Shown: positions 1 through 9,672, counted from the stretch's first letter. The stretch: 64,000 nt of DNA from an uncultured Rhodospirillales bacterium (GCA_913055735.1 CAJXKD010000002.1:124001-188000); one strand, 5' to 3'. Made by a program: numbers and translations. The notes: a model not told the origin generated them from the sequence alone.

Positions 1-127
1 TATTGGCCGTTTCAGCATCACCACTAGATTGTGCGGTCGCGCTCGTGCTCTCGGGAGCGACAGTGGTTCCGGGGTCGGTCTCTGTTCCGGCCGGAAGCGT
101 ATCCAGCCCTGGTTGCGTGTCAGCCAT
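1..127 (-). CDS. flhA: Probable FlhA, N-terminal fragment (runs off the window)
   Basis: An open frame reads leftward from an ATG at 127 and is still open at base 1, giving 42 codons. The visible residues begin MADTQPGLDT and form a hydrophilic stretch rich in Thr, Glu and Ser, with no domain to recognise. FlhA, the large export-gate protein of the flagellar secretion system, is inferred from position only: in several alphaproteobacteria flhA directly follows flbD, and here the ATG is 39 bases beyond the flbD stop on the same strand. FlhA proteins usually have a short cytoplasmic leader before their first membrane helix, which fits. Another flagellar gene is possible. Confidence 0.5.
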   Translation of the reverse strand, partial: MADTQPGLDTLPAGTETDPGTTVAPESTSATAQSSGDAETAN

Positions 128-166
128 TTAATTCGTTCGCCTTCGTCCTGCGCGCGGAGAGGGGCA

Positions 167-1510
167 CTATCCTCCCTGTCCTGCGACAGGGACCTGAATG
201 CCGTCGTCGGAATATTGCTTGAGTTTGTTCCGCAACGTCCGAATGGAGATGCCGAGGATATTGGCGGCTCGGGTTCGATTGCCGAGGCAATGCTGAAGGG
301 TATCAATAATCAGGTCGCGCTCAACGTCCGCGACGGTCCTCCCGACGAGGGGCGCGGTATGCGCCGCATCACCGCCCACGGCCCGTGTGGCTGTTGCGAC
401 CTGTGCTGCCGGTCCTTGCGAGAGATTGACGGCATCCGCCCCCAGGACCCCGTTGGTGGCCAGTAGGACGCCGCGGTGAATGGTGTTTTCCAGTTCCCGA
501 ACATTGCCTGGCCATGGATAGGTCCGGAGTTTCTCGAGCGCGCTGCTGTCAAGCTTGACTGTTCCGAGACCATTGGCCTCCGCATACTTAGTGATAAAGT
601 GGCGGGCGAGCGGTTCGATATCGCCGGGACGATCGCGCAGCGGCGCCAGGTCCACCGTGACGACGTTCAGCCTATAGTACAAATCCTCGCGGAAGCTTCC
701 TTGGGCCACAACCTCGGCCATATTGCGATTGCTCGTCGCGATTACCCGGACATCTACCTTCACGGGTTTGTTTCCGCCGATCCGGTCAATCTCTCGTTCT
801 TGAATGGCCCGTAGAAGCTTTGCTTGCAGACGGATGTCCATCTCGCTGATTTCGTCGAGCAACAGAGTGCCGCCGTTGGCCTCTTCGAACTTGCCGAGAC
901 GACGCGCAACGGCACCAGTGAAAGCGCCCTTTTCGTGGCCGAAGAGTTCTGATTCCAGCAGGTTTTCGGGAATTGCGGCGCAATTCACGGCAACAAAAGG
1001 AGCGTTAGCCCTGGGGCTTTTTTGATGGATGTGACGGGCGATCAGTTCCTTACCCGTTCCCGATTCACCGACAATCAAGATACTTGCCGTGCTTCCGGCG
1101 ACTTTCTCGGCAAGACGGATAGTGTCCGCCATCACCGGATCGGCGTGGACGATCGCGTGGTTTTCGTCAGTAACGGCTTCAAGGATAGCCGCAATCATCT
1201 CGGCGTCCGGCGGCAGCGGAACGTATTCGGCGGCACCGGCTTTGATGGCCTCGACGGCAACTTGCGCGTCGTTGTCTACGCCGCAAGCGACAACGGGGAT
1301 CGTGATGCGTTCACTTTTGAGGCTTGAAATCAGACGGCCAATATCGAGCTTGGCGTCGACCATCACCAAATCCGAGCCGCTACCGGTCCGTAGGGCAGCG
1401 AGACCTTTCTCGATATCACCTGTCTGCGAAACACGGGCGCCACGTGACACCGCGATTTTGCTCGCGGCCCCGATCTGTCCGTTCATAGCGCCAATGATAA
1501 GGATACGCAT
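167..1510 (-). CDS. flbD: FlbD, sigma-54-dependent flagellar transcription activator
   Basis: Enhancer-binding protein of 447 residues that would activate sigma-54 promoters of middle and late flagellar genes. Residues 1-115 are receiver-like, 120-360 the AAA+ sigma-54 domain with Walker A GESGTGK (148-154), the sigma-54 contact loop GAFTGA (195-200) and Walker B TLLLDE (214-219), and the last 45 residues are a Fis-type helix-turn-helix. Asp52 is kept in the receiver, but the usual acidic pair near residues 7-8 is Gly-Ala and the conserved Lys near residue 100 is missing, so ordinary phosphorylation is doubtful. That agrees with the FlbD family, where FliX controls activity; fliX is in this window. 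It is the fifth gene of the fliF-led operon. Confidence 0.95.
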   Translation of the reverse strand: MRILIIGAMNGQIGAASKIAVSRGARVSQTGDIEKGLAALRTGSGSDLVMVDAKLDIGRLISSLKSERITIPVVACGVDNDAQVAVEAIKAGAAEYVPLPPDAEMIAAILEAVTDENHAIVHADPVMADTIRLAEKVAGSTASILIVGESGTGKELIARHIHQKSPRANAPFVAVNCAAIPENLLESELFGHEKGAFTGAVARRLGKFEEANGGTLLLDEISEMDIRLQAKLLRAIQEREIDRIGGNKPVKVDVRVIATSNRNMAEVVAQGSFREDLYYRLNVVTVDLAPLRDRPGDIEPLARHFITKYAEANGLGTVKLDSSALEKLRTYPWPGNVRELENTIHRGVLLATNGVLGADAVNLSQGPAAQVATATRAVGGDAAHTAPLVGRTVADVERDLIIDTLQHCLGNRTRAANILGISIRTLRNKLKQYSDDGIQVPVAGQGG

Positions 1511-1585
1511 ATTTTCTTCGGTCCCCAGATTCCCGTTATTTATCTTCTATTGGTTGTCGCAACTCAGATTGTTTCGGTAGTGATC

Positions 1586-1951
1586 CTAGTTGCGATCTGT
1601 TTTGATGATTTCCGTCATTGTCACGCCAAGCCGATCCTCGAGAACAACGACCTCTCCGCGCGCCACCAATCGGTTATTCACGTAGATATCGATGGCTTCA
1701 CCGACACGCCGATCAAGTTCCACCACGGCGCCACGGCCGAGTTTCAGAAGGTGGCTCACTTCCATCGTTGATTTGCCGAGCACCGCCGAAACCTGAACGG
1801 GAATGTCGTACACGGCTTCGAGGTCCTGCGCCGAACGCGGAACGTCGGGAATTTCGGCCTCCGGTTCTTCATCGACCGGTTGCCCATCGTCGGCAGTTTG
1901 ATCGGCTGGATCCTCTTCGAACTCGGAGAGTTCGAGATCATCGTCACCCAT
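1586..1951 (-). CDS. fliN: FliN, flagellar motor switch C-ring protein
   Basis: A 121-residue protein. Residues 1-45 are strongly acidic and the remainder is the SpoA/FliN domain (core from about 'VYDIPVQVSAVLGK' to 'LEDRLGVTMTEII'). With FliM it forms the lower C-ring, and it docks the FliH export complex. The length is close to the family norm of about 110-140. It starts at an ATG 15 bases after the fliH stop and is followed by flbD after about 75 bases, so all read as one operon. The acidic leader resembles the acidic tail of FliH next door. Confidence 0.95.
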   Translation of the reverse strand: MGDDDLELSEFEEDPADQTADDGQPVDEEPEAEIPDVPRSAQDLEAVYDIPVQVSAVLGKSTMEVSHLLKLGRGAVVELDRRVGEAIDIYVNNRLVARGEVVVLEDRLGVTMTEIIKTDRN

Positions 1952-1966
1952 ATCGGACTCCTAAGG

Positions 1967-2980
1967 TCATTGGGGCAGCTCTCCGTTCGGGTCCTCCGAT
2001 GGGTCTTCGCTGCGGTCTAAATCAATACCGGTTTCGTCGACGGAATCGATAACAACGGTTTCCTGTTCTTGTGACACCGGTTCCACGCCCTGGTCGCCCG
2101 AGGCCGCGTCAATCTCTGATGTCTGTTGCACGGGGTCGTCCGATGGCAATTCGTTCTCGGGATCGGTGATGGCGTTATCGAGCATGGGCGCCGCATCTGC
2201 GGGGGCCGCTGAAATCTCGTCGGCGGGAATGGGGCTGTCAGGTTGCGGCGGTGCCTGCTCGTCGGCGGCATCCGCAGCTTCGGGAGGAGCGGATGCCGGC
2301 CCGGGCCCGGGCTTCGCCGGAAAGACCAGTTCTTGGGAAAGATATTTTTCGATAATCTGGTCAAGCTCAGCCCACAACTTTTCCTGATTTCGTTCTGCGG
2401 CGCCATCGGACCACTCGAGGCTGCAATCGCCGAGGGCCAAGTCCGGGTCACCTGAAACGATGATGCTGTCTTCTGTTTTTCGGCCGGCAATGAGGGGTTG
2501 TAGCCGTTCCTTGAGAGGCTCGGTCAGTGTCTCGCTGACGCGCACGACAATGCGGGGTTCGTCGACAAGGTGTCCAACGGCCATTTCGGTCATCGCTGCA
2601 ATCTCGTCGATCCCGCGATCCTTAACGGTGTAGGGAAAGAGCTTGCGCATAAAAGCCGCCGTTAACGAAACCGCATCTTTGTGCATCTGTTCCGATGCCC
2701 GTACCTGGGCATCAACAACGCCCGAGAAGTGTGACAAGAGTGTATCTACGGTTTCCGCCAGGCGTGCCTCGAGGCTGTCGCGCGTTTCGGCAATGCCTTC
2801 TTCCTTTCCCTGTGCGAATGCCTCGGTACGCGCGGCGTTGACGTCGTCTTCGGTAAACACCGGCGCTTCTTGTTGTTGCGCATTGGCGTTGGATCCGCCA
2901 CCCTTGCGATGGTGGCCGGTCGTGGTCGATTCTTCTTCGTCGAAATCGACATCGAACATGTATTTGTGAGCGGCTTTCAT
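1967..2980 (-). CDS. fliH: FliH, negative regulator of the flagellar export ATPase, with long acidic tail
   Basis: FliH holds the FliI ATPase inactive and brings it to the C-ring through FliN. The frame is open from an ATG at 3010, but the ATG at 2980 (MKAAHKYMFDVDF) is preferred because FliH proteins of this group open with a short 'KYxFDxDF'-like sequence; the product is then 337 residues. The middle, about residues 60-215, is a charged helical FliH/HrpE-type region. From about residue 220 the protein is a low-complexity tail rich in Pro, Ala, Asp and Glu, roughly 115 residues long, which makes it well over 100 residues longer than the E. coli protein. It lies between fliG and fliN. No fliI or fliJ is seen in the window. 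Confidence 0.85.
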   Translation of the reverse strand: MKAAHKYMFDVDFDEEESTTTGHHRKGGGSNANAQQQEAPVFTEDDVNAARTEAFAQGKEEGIAETRDSLEARLAETVDTLLSHFSGVVDAQVRASEQMHKDAVSLTAAFMRKLFPYTVKDRGIDEIAAMTEMAVGHLVDEPRIVVRVSETLTEPLKERLQPLIAGRKTEDSIIVSGDPDLALGDCSLEWSDGAAERNQEKLWAELDQIIEKYLSQELVFPAKPGPGPASAPPEAADAADEQAPPQPDSPIPADEISAAPADAAPMLDNAITDPENELPSDDPVQQTSEIDAASGDQGVEPVSQEQETVVIDSVDETGIDLDRSEDPSEDPNGELPQ

Positions 2981-3012
2981 TTGAGCATCTCGTTCCAAAA
3001 CCCGGCTCATAT

Positions 3013-4032
3013 TCAGAACACCAATTCGTCTTCTTCGTTGCCGGTCGAGATAACGATCTCGCCGGCGTCGGCAAGACCTTTGGCTGTGGCAACGACACCG
3101 GCCTGCGCTTCGTCAACCTCCTTAAGCCGCACCGGACCCATGGCTTCCATGTCTTCGCGCATCATCTTGCCGGCCCGCTCGGACATGTTCTTGAAGAACA
3201 GTTCCTGGATTTCCTCGGAACCTCCCTTCAGGGCGAGGGCAAGTTGATCCTTGTCCACTTGGCGCAGGAGGACCTGAATGCCAGCAGAGTCGATCCGAGT
3301 GAGATCTTCGAAGGTAAACATCAACGCCTTGATTCGTTCGGCGCTTTCCCGGTTGCGTTCTTCCAACGCGCTCATGAACCGGTTCTCGGTTGAGCGGTCT
3401 AGATTGTTGAAGATATCCGCCATTTGCTCATGGGCGTCTTGGCGTTGTGTGCGCGCGAGATTGCTCATGAACTCGGACCGAAGAGTTCGTTCGACGCCGT
3501 CGAGGATGTCTTTTTGAACGGTCTCCATCCGCAATAGTCGCATGATCACTTCCATGGCGAAGTTCTCGGGTAGAACCGCCAGCACGCGGGCCGCATGGTC
3601 TGATTTGATCTTGGACAACACGACGGCGACGGTTTGCGGATATTCGTTTTTCAGATAGTTGGCCAACACTTGTTCGTTCACGTTACCGAGCTTGTCCCAC
3701 ATGGTGCGGCCGGCAGGACCACGGATTTCCTCCATGATCATGTCGACCTTATCCTTGTCGAGGGAGCTGAGAAGCAGGCGTTCCGTGGTATCGTAGGTGC
3801 CGACCAGCGAGCCGGTGGTTGAAATTTGATCCGCGAACTCGACGAACAGGCGCTCCACGACATTCGAGTCGATTGTGCCGAGGTTCGCCATGGTCATGGA
3901 CAGTTCCTTGATCTCCTCGTCGTCCATCATCTCGAACATGCGGGCCGTGAGGTCCGCCGGAAGAGACAGCATGAACATGGCGGCCTTCTCGGGGCCGGCC
4001 AGATTCCGGAAATTTTCCTGTTTGCGTGCCAT
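3013..4032 (-). CDS. fliG: FliG, flagellar motor switch and rotor torque protein
   Basis: A 339-residue switch protein that links the FliF ring to the FliM/FliN ring and provides the charged surface that meets the stator. The conserved middle-domain motif appears as EYPQTVA (usually EHPQTIA). The C-terminal torque domain is recognisable from the '[11 protein letters not shown]' segment to '[20 protein letters not shown]'. Length matches the family (about 330-345). The ATG lies 12 bases after the fliF stop, and the stop nearly touches the alternative fliH start, so translation is probably coupled. Confidence 0.97.
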   Translation of the reverse strand: MARKQENFRNLAGPEKAAMFMLSLPADLTARMFEMMDDEEIKELSMTMANLGTIDSNVVERLFVEFADQISTTGSLVGTYDTTERLLLSSLDKDKVDMIMEEIRGPAGRTMWDKLGNVNEQVLANYLKNEYPQTVAVVLSKIKSDHAARVLAVLPENFAMEVIMRLLRMETVQKDILDGVERTLRSEFMSNLARTQRQDAHEQMADIFNNLDRSTENRFMSALEERNRESAERIKALMFTFEDLTRIDSAGIQVLLRQVDKDQLALALKGGSEEIQELFFKNMSERAGKMMREDMEAMGPVRLKEVDEAQAGVVATAKGLADAGEIVISTGNEEDELVF

Positions 4033-4044
4033 CGCGCGTTCCGC

Positions 4045-5679
4045 CTAGGTTTCCTGATACATCCAGTTACGGATGATCGAGAGGGCTTCATCCGGATGCT
4101 TCTCGACGATTTCGCCGACTTTTTTGACGGATGATGCCTTCACTCGGCCCTCGACGCGGTCGATGTCGATCAGTTCATCGAACTCGCTTTCTTCTTCGCT
4201 CTGATCGGCAGGTCCGGCGATCGCCGGCGCGGGAGAAGACATCTCCTCCAACAGTTTTTGTTCAGCCGCTGCTGCTGCGGCCGGCAAAGCCTCGAACAGC
4301 CGCGCAACCAGTGGCCGCACGACGAGCAGGATGACCAACAGAACCAGGATGCCGAGAACGATAAACTCCGCAATCCGCAGTAAGTCGTTCTTCTGCAGCC
4401 CAAAGAACAAGTTTAAGGGCTCTTGGAAGTCGTCTTCGATCTCCGCGAAACGCATGTTGATGACTTCGACGGTGTCGCCGCGTTCCTCGTTGTAACCGAT
4501 CGCGGTGGAGACCAACTTTGCCAAGTTTTCCATCTCCTGCTGTTCGCGAGGCTGGTAAACGTATTCGCCGTTCTCGTTGACGGTTGAGATGCCATCGACG
4601 ATGACCGCGACAGACAGTCGTTTGATAACACCCGTTTCCCGAACGTGATTGGTGATGGTCTTGGAAATCTCGAAATTGGTTGTTTCTTCCGTACGAGATT
4701 CGCGCGTACTCGACGTCGGTCCCCCTGGGTTATTCTGATTTCCGTCGGGGAGGTTTGTCGCCACCGTGACCGGATCTGCACCATCGGATTCATTGGCGAG
4801 GGAGCTTTCCTCGACGGTTTGGGTGGAGCGCACAACCTGACCGTCGGGGTTATAGACCTCTTCGGTCCGCGAAATGCGGTCGAAGTCGAGCTCCGCCGAA
4901 ACCCGAGCTTGCACTTTGCCGAGCCCTACCGACTTCTGAAGAAGCTCTTCGATACGCCGCGCCATCCGGTTCTCGAAAGCGATGCGCCGTTCTTCCAAAT
5001 CGTTGATACGCGTCACCTCGGAATCGGCCTCGGCGCCACGGGCCAATAAGTTGCCCTTGTCGTCGATGATGGAAACCTTGTTGGGCTGCAGTTCCGGGAC
5101 GGCGGCAGCGACCAGTTGCTGAATGGCGGCTGTCTGCTCCCGGCTTAACTGGGAAGCGCCGCGAAGTTGGAGGATGACCGACGCCGTCGCTTCCTGACGT
5201 TCCCGGCTGAATAACTGCCGACGGGGGAGGACGAGGTGAACACGGGCGCCGCCGACGGCCTTCAGCGAGCGGATGGTACGGGCCAATTCACCCTCAAGCG
5301 CACGCATCATGTTGACGTTCTGCATGAAGTTCGTCGTGCCGAGCGCATTGGACTGGTCGAAAATCTCGTAGCCGACCGACCCGCCGCCGGGCAGGCCCTC
5401 AGCAGCAAGCGCTAGGCGGAGGCGGCCGACTTCGCCCGCCGGCACCATGATTTGGCTGCCGTTCCCCGACATGTCGTATTCGATGTTCTGTTGCTGCAGA
5501 TACTGGACGATGCGGTTCGAGTCGGCGGAATCGAGGTCCGCGTACAAGAGCTCCATGTCGGCGCCCGTGAGGCGTGTGGTCATGAAGACGAAGAACGCCA
5601 ACAGACCGACGACAACGGCACCCATGATGGCCAGCCGAGCCGACCCCAGATTTTTGACGAGTTGAGAGAATGCGCCCAC
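4045..5679 (-). CDS. fliF: FliF, flagellar MS-ring protein
   Basis: Inner-membrane MS-ring protein on which the basal body is built. The frame is open from an ATG at 5778, but its first 33 residues do not look like FliF. A GTG at 5679 with AAAAGG about nine bases upstream gives a 544-residue protein starting VGAFSQLVKNLGSARL, the usual FliF opening, and is preferred. There is a membrane segment near the N-terminus ('AIMGAVVVGLLAFFVFM'), the ring-building domain, a low-complexity Asn/Gly/Pro stretch in the middle, a second membrane segment near residue 440 ('FIVLGILVLLVILLVV'), and a cytoplasmic tail that binds FliG. It is the first gene of fliF-fliG-fliH-fliN-flbD. Confidence 0.95.
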   Translation of the reverse strand: MGAFSQLVKNLGSARLAIMGAVVVGLLAFFVFMTTRLTGADMELLYADLDSADSNRIVQYLQQQNIEYDMSGNGSQIMVPAGEVGRLRLALAAEGLPGGGSVGYEIFDQSNALGTTNFMQNVNMMRALEGELARTIRSLKAVGGARVHLVLPRRQLFSRERQEATASVILQLRGASQLSREQTAAIQQLVAAAVPELQPNKVSIIDDKGNLLARGAEADSEVTRINDLEERRIAFENRMARRIEELLQKSVGLGKVQARVSAELDFDRISRTEEVYNPDGQVVRSTQTVEESSLANESDGADPVTVATNLPDGNQNNPGGPTSSTRESRTEETTNFEISKTITNHVRETGVIKRLSVAVIVDGISTVNENGEYVYQPREQQEMENLAKLVSTAIGYNEERGDTVEVINMRFAEIEDDFQEPLNLFFGLQKNDLLRIAEFIVLGILVLLVILLVVRPLVARLFEALPAAAAAAEQKLLEEMSSPAPAIAGPADQSEEESEFDELIDIDRVEGRVKASSVKKVGEIVEKHPDEALSIIRNWMYQET

Positions 5680-5790
5680 TTGATGTTGCCTTTTTTGATT
5701 GCCCCTCTGATCCCCGGTTGGGGCGTCTCGAAACAGCCGTAAACTTGGTGAAAAATTAAGGCTTCCGTGTGAAAACATCGTTAAAAGCGG

Positions 5791-5823
5791 GCGATTTTTG
5801 TGGCCTAAATCGCTTTATTTTTT
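5791..5823 (+). terminator. Hairpin plus T-tract, plus orientation, upstream of fliF
   Basis: GCGATTT (5791-5797) and AAATCGC (5807-5813) can pair around a nine-base loop, followed by TTTATTTTTT. The shape is that of an intrinsic terminator for rightward transcription. No plus-strand gene ends here, because fliF is on the other strand, so it may stop antisense transcripts or be part of the fliF leader. Confidence 0.35.
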
Positions 5824-5899
5824 AAGGCTTTAACACCTTGTAAGGCATCTCGATCGGGACACCCTTGAAGGTATCCGATCGGCGGCTTTGGAGCGTCAT

Positions 5900-7756
5900 G
5901 TGAGCCCTCCATCTAACCTTGTCACGGATCCGGTCGGAGACCCCGGCAAATCCGTCAATGCGGGTGCGCATGCGGAGGCCATAAGGGCCGGCTTGGATCA
6001 TCACCGGCAGGGGAATCTCGCGGCGGCGGAGTCGGCTTATCGGCAGGTTTTAAAGGGAAACCCCGATCATCCCGACGCGCTTCACTGGCTCGGCGTTATC
6101 GCGCTCCAGATGGGGCAAGCCGAGCAGGCGCGGCGGTTGATTGCCCGCGCCGTCGAGCTCAATCCCGATGATGTCGCGGCGCTATCGGATCTCGGTAACG
6201 CAGAGGCCGTCGCCGGGGACTTTATCGCCGCTGAAGAAACATTGCGCAGGGCGACCGAGATTGATCCACGCCGGATCGAGGCCTGGAGCAATCTGGGGAG
6301 TATCCTGAAATCGCAACGTAAATTGGACGAGGCGGAGGAAGCCTTTCGGCATGCCCTCCAAATCGACAGTGATTTTGCCCAGATCAAAGCCAATTTGGCG
6401 TCCGTTCTTATCCCGCTCGGCCAGTCGGAGGAAGCGGCTCAGCTGTGCCGTGAAGCGGTGCAAGCTGACCCCGGCATGGCCAGCGCCTATGCCAATTTGT
6501 CGGCGGCCCTCAACGATTTGGGAGAGGTCGACGCAGCCATCGAGGCGGCTGAGGAAGCGGTGCGTCTTGCTCCCGGCCTTGCCGAAGGACATAGCAATCT
6601 CTCGGTTGCCCTCCAGGCAGCAAACGACCTCGAGACCGCTGAGCGGTTTGCCCGGCAGGCGATTGCTCTGTCGCCGCAAAACGCCGAATTTCATTACAAT
6701 TTGGGGAATATCCTTTACGCCGCCGGCAACAAAACCGAAGCGATTGCGGCATTGGAGAAATCCCTGGTGCTCGATCCCGGTTTCGCCGATGCACACCTTA
6801 GTCTGGGGCGTATTCGACTACGCGATGGCGATCTGTCCGGGTTTTGGGATGTCTATCGCCGGCGTTGGCAATCGCGAAACTATGTTTCCTTCCGGCGGCA
6901 ATTCCCTCAACCGCATTGGGAGGGGCAACCTATTGAAGATAAAGGAATTTTAATATGGGGGGAGCAGGGGATCGGCGACGAAATCCTGTTCGCTGGCCTG
7001 ATCCCCGAGATTGCTGCCCGCGCTCGGCTCTGTGTTGTCGAGACCGAGGAGCGGCTGGTGCCGTTGTTTGCCCGCTCCTTCGAAAATGTCCAGGTGGTCG
7101 CCCGTCGTGATGAGCCTCATCCGGCCACCCGGGATCCGTCAATCGACTACCAAGTTCCTATGGCTGATTTGGGGCAATGGTGCCGGCCGAACTTGGACGG
7201 GTTTGCGCCTCTTGGGCGCTATCTGAAAGCCGACCCCGGTAAGGCGGGCGAACTCCGTGACAAGTACAATCGGTTGGGCAATGGCCCGATAATCGGGATT
7301 TCGTGGCACAGCCGGGTACCGAAGCTTCTGCCGTTGGCGGATTGGGGTCCTATCCTCGAAAACTGTGGTGCTACTTTCATCAGTCTTCAATACGGCGATC
7401 ACCGGGATGAGTTGTCAGCCTTCGCCGAGCGCCATGGTGTCATGGTTCATGGCGACCCCGAAATCGACCCCTTGGCCGACATGGATGGTTTTGCGGCCCA
7501 GGTCGAGGCCATGGACCTGGTCGTGACCATCGATAACTCGACCCTGGCTATCGCCGCCGCGCTCGGCGGTCCGGTCTTCGGACTCGTGCCGCTGGTATCC
7601 GACTGGCGCTATAGTTGCGGGCCGGCTGGTTGTCCATGGCACGACAATTTGACGTTGTTCCGCCAACATCGGAGCGGCATCTGGGACGACGCCATCCGCG
7701 AGGTGTCGGCGGCTGTTTCCAACTTTGTTCGCAACTCTGGGCAGCATGTGGAATGA
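5900..7756 (+). CDS. TPR protein with a GT9-like glycosyltransferase domain
   Basis: About 618 residues. The first 300 are tandem tetratricopeptide repeats of 34 residues (pattern 'A..NLG..L...G..EEAE..F..A...DP'). After a Trp/Arg-rich linker, the C-terminal half resembles glycosyltransferase family 9/heptosyltransferase folds: a phosphate-loop-like 'WGEQGIGDEILFAG' segment, then 'VETEERLVPLFARSF' and 'VVTIDNSTLAIAAALGGPVFGL'. The frame extends to a TTG at 5888, but the GTG at 5900 has GGAG six bases upstream and is preferred. The stop overlaps the next start (ATGA), so the two are co-translated. It lies between fliF and the hook genes, divergent from fliF. A role in glycan addition to flagellin or another flagellar protein is inferred; the acceptor and donor are not known. 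Confidence 0.8.
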   Translation: MSPPSNLVTDPVGDPGKSVNAGAHAEAIRAGLDHHRQGNLAAAESAYRQVLKGNPDHPDALHWLGVIALQMGQAEQARRLIARAVELNPDDVAALSDLGNAEAVAGDFIAAEETLRRATEIDPRRIEAWSNLGSILKSQRKLDEAEEAFRHALQIDSDFAQIKANLASVLIPLGQSEEAAQLCREAVQADPGMASAYANLSAALNDLGEVDAAIEAAEEAVRLAPGLAEGHSNLSVALQAANDLETAERFARQAIALSPQNAEFHYNLGNILYAAGNKTEAIAALEKSLVLDPGFADAHLSLGRIRLRDGDLSGFWDVYRRRWQSRNYVSFRRQFPQPHWEGQPIEDKGILIWGEQGIGDEILFAGLIPEIAARARLCVVETEERLVPLFARSFENVQVVARRDEPHPATRDPSIDYQVPMADLGQWCRPNLDGFAPLGRYLKADPGKAGELRDKYNRLGNGPIIGISWHSRVPKLLPLADWGPILENCGATFISLQYGDHRDELSAFAERHGVMVHGDPEIDPLADMDGFAAQVEAMDLVVTIDNSTLAIAAALGGPVFGLVPLVSDWRYSCGPAGCPWHDNLTLFRQHRSGIWDDAIREVSAAVSNFVRNSGQHVE

Positions 7757-9669
7757 GTGCCGCCGCTCTAACCGATATTCTCGTACGCGCCGACCGGTTT
7801 CACCGGGCTGGCCGATTGAGCGAAGCGGAGTCATTGTTTCGCCAAGCTTTGGAAATTGATGGCAGTCGCACCGATGTCCTCCTGAGGCTTGGGATTCTCG
7901 CCTATCAGGCAGGCCATCCGTCGGCCGCGGCGGAAATCATCTCCGACGTCGTAGACAAACACCCCGAATGGCCCGATGCGCATGCCAATCTGGGCCTCAT
8001 CTTGAAGGCGATGGGGCGTTTGGAAGAAGCCGCCACGGCGCTGGAAAGGGCGATCGAGCTTGCGCCGTCTCTCCCGGAGCCGCATGCCAATCTCGGCGGC
8101 TTGCTGCACGATTTGGGGCAACTCGAGGAGGCCGAAAAAGCCTATCGCCGCGCCATCTCGTTGAAACCGGATTTCGCCGAGGCGCATTCTAATCTGGGAA
8201 ATTTGCTTAGCGATCTGAACCGGTTTCAGGAAGCGATATCTCATTACCGGGAGGCGCTTCATACCGATCCTGAAAACCCGCAGATCCTGGCCAATCTTGG
8301 GGCAGCGCTTTTGGAGTTGGGAAGCGTGTCCGAGGCGGCGCCGGTCTTGGAACAAGCCGTCGCCATCCGTCCGACGCTGGTTGCGGCACTATGTAACTTG
8401 GGCGCTTGCTATCGAGAACTCGGCGATACCGACAAAGCGGCTCAGACGTTTCGCCGTGCGCTAGAGGTCGATGAAAATTCTCTCTCCGCGTTGACGCTGC
8501 TCGCCAGTCTCCTGGAAGTAGCGAGCCGTTTGGAAGAGGCCTATGAGATCGCGCTTCGGGCCTGCCGGGTCGATCCCCGGAACCCGGCGGGAAACCTGAT
8601 TGCGGCACGGTGCGAACGTCGGATGGGTTTAGTCGATAATGCGCTGAAGCGCCTCGAAGCAACACCATTTGAGGATGCCACAATCAAAGTCCGTTGTGCG
8701 GCAAGCAAGGAACTCGGCAGCCTTTATCATCGTAACGAGCGTTATGCGGACGCCTTCGTTTGTTTCGAACAGTCGAGCGAATGGACGGCGGCCGCCTGGC
8801 GCGCCATGGGTATCGATGGCGCGGGATACCAGGCCGAATTGGATGCAATGAGCGATATCCTTGTTGCACCGGGTACTGGGAAATGGCCGCCTGCGGCTTA
8901 TAGCGGGCCAGCGCCGATTTTTCTGGTTGGGTTTCCCCGCTCCGGTACGACCCTTCTCGATCAGATATTGGACTGCCATTCGCGCCTTTCGACGCTTGAA
9001 GAAAAGCCGTTGATTGAAACCGCGGCGGCAGGCTTGTCCAACCACGCGGCGGGATATCCCGGCTGTCTCCCAAATTTGACCGACGGCGATCTGGAGCCCT
9101 TACGTGCTTTGTATTGGTCGTCCGTTGCCCACTTCGCGCCGGAGCTTGATGACGGCTGTCTATTGGTTGACAAGCTGCCGCTCAATATTGCGCGGGCGCC
9201 ATTGATCTATCGCATGTTTCCAAATGCCAAATTCATTCTGGCGCTGCGCCATCCCTGCGACTGTATTCTCAGCGCCTTCATGCAGTCTTTCGCGCCGAAC
9301 AAATCCATGGCCTCGCTTCTCACGCTTGAAAGCGCGGCACAAACCTATGCGAAGATCATGAACCTGTGGTCGGCCAGTCGCGCCGCGTTCTCTCTCGATG
9401 CCGTCGAAGTCCGCTATGAAGACCTTGTTGGTGATTTCGAGAACACAGCCCATCGACTAGTAGATGGGCTGGGGCTGTCCTGGGAAGATGGGTTATTGGG
9501 CTTTGCCGAACATGCGCGGGCCCGGCGGATCGCAACGCCGAGTTATCATCAGGTTGTTGAACCCATCAACACGCGGGCGGTAGGCCGTTGGGAACACTAT
9601 CGCGATAAGTTCGAACCATTGCGGCAGACCCTGGAGCCGATCTGTAACGATCTCGGTTATACGTTTTGA
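7753..9669 (+). CDS. TPR protein with a C-terminal sulfotransferase domain
   Basis: A 638-residue protein from the ATG at 7753, which overlaps the stop of the preceding TPR gene by four bases. Residues 1-300 are about eight TPR units. Residues 387-638 form a PAPS-dependent sulfotransferase domain: the 5'-phosphosulfate loop is FPRSGTT (394-400), 'DKLPLN' follows at 473-478, and the 3'-phosphate binding segment is 'LALRHPCDCILSAF' (496-509). The family moves sulfate from PAPS to a hydroxyl group on a sugar, lipid or Tyr. Its pairing with a TPR-glycosyltransferase and a GT41 gene suggests a sulfated glycan on a flagellar or surface protein; that is inference. It converges on the GT41 gene, with four bases between their stop codons. 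Confidence 0.85.
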   Translation: MSAAALTDILVRADRFHRAGRLSEAESLFRQALEIDGSRTDVLLRLGILAYQAGHPSAAAEIISDVVDKHPEWPDAHANLGLILKAMGRLEEAATALERAIELAPSLPEPHANLGGLLHDLGQLEEAEKAYRRAISLKPDFAEAHSNLGNLLSDLNRFQEAISHYREALHTDPENPQILANLGAALLELGSVSEAAPVLEQAVAIRPTLVAALCNLGACYRELGDTDKAAQTFRRALEVDENSLSALTLLASLLEVASRLEEAYEIALRACRVDPRNPAGNLIAARCERRMGLVDNALKRLEATPFEDATIKVRCAASKELGSLYHRNERYADAFVCFEQSSEWTAAAWRAMGIDGAGYQAELDAMSDILVAPGTGKWPPAAYSGPAPIFLVGFPRSGTTLLDQILDCHSRLSTLEEKPLIETAAAGLSNHAAGYPGCLPNLTDGDLEPLRALYWSSVAHFAPELDDGCLLVDKLPLNIARAPLIYRMFPNAKFILALRHPCDCILSAFMQSFAPNKSMASLLTLESAAQTYAKIMNLWSASRAAFSLDAVEVRYEDLVGDFENTAHRLVDGLGLSWEDGLLGFAEHARARRIATPSYHQVVEPINTRAVGRWEHYRDKFEPLRQTLEPICNDLGYTF

Positions 9670-9672
9670 TCG

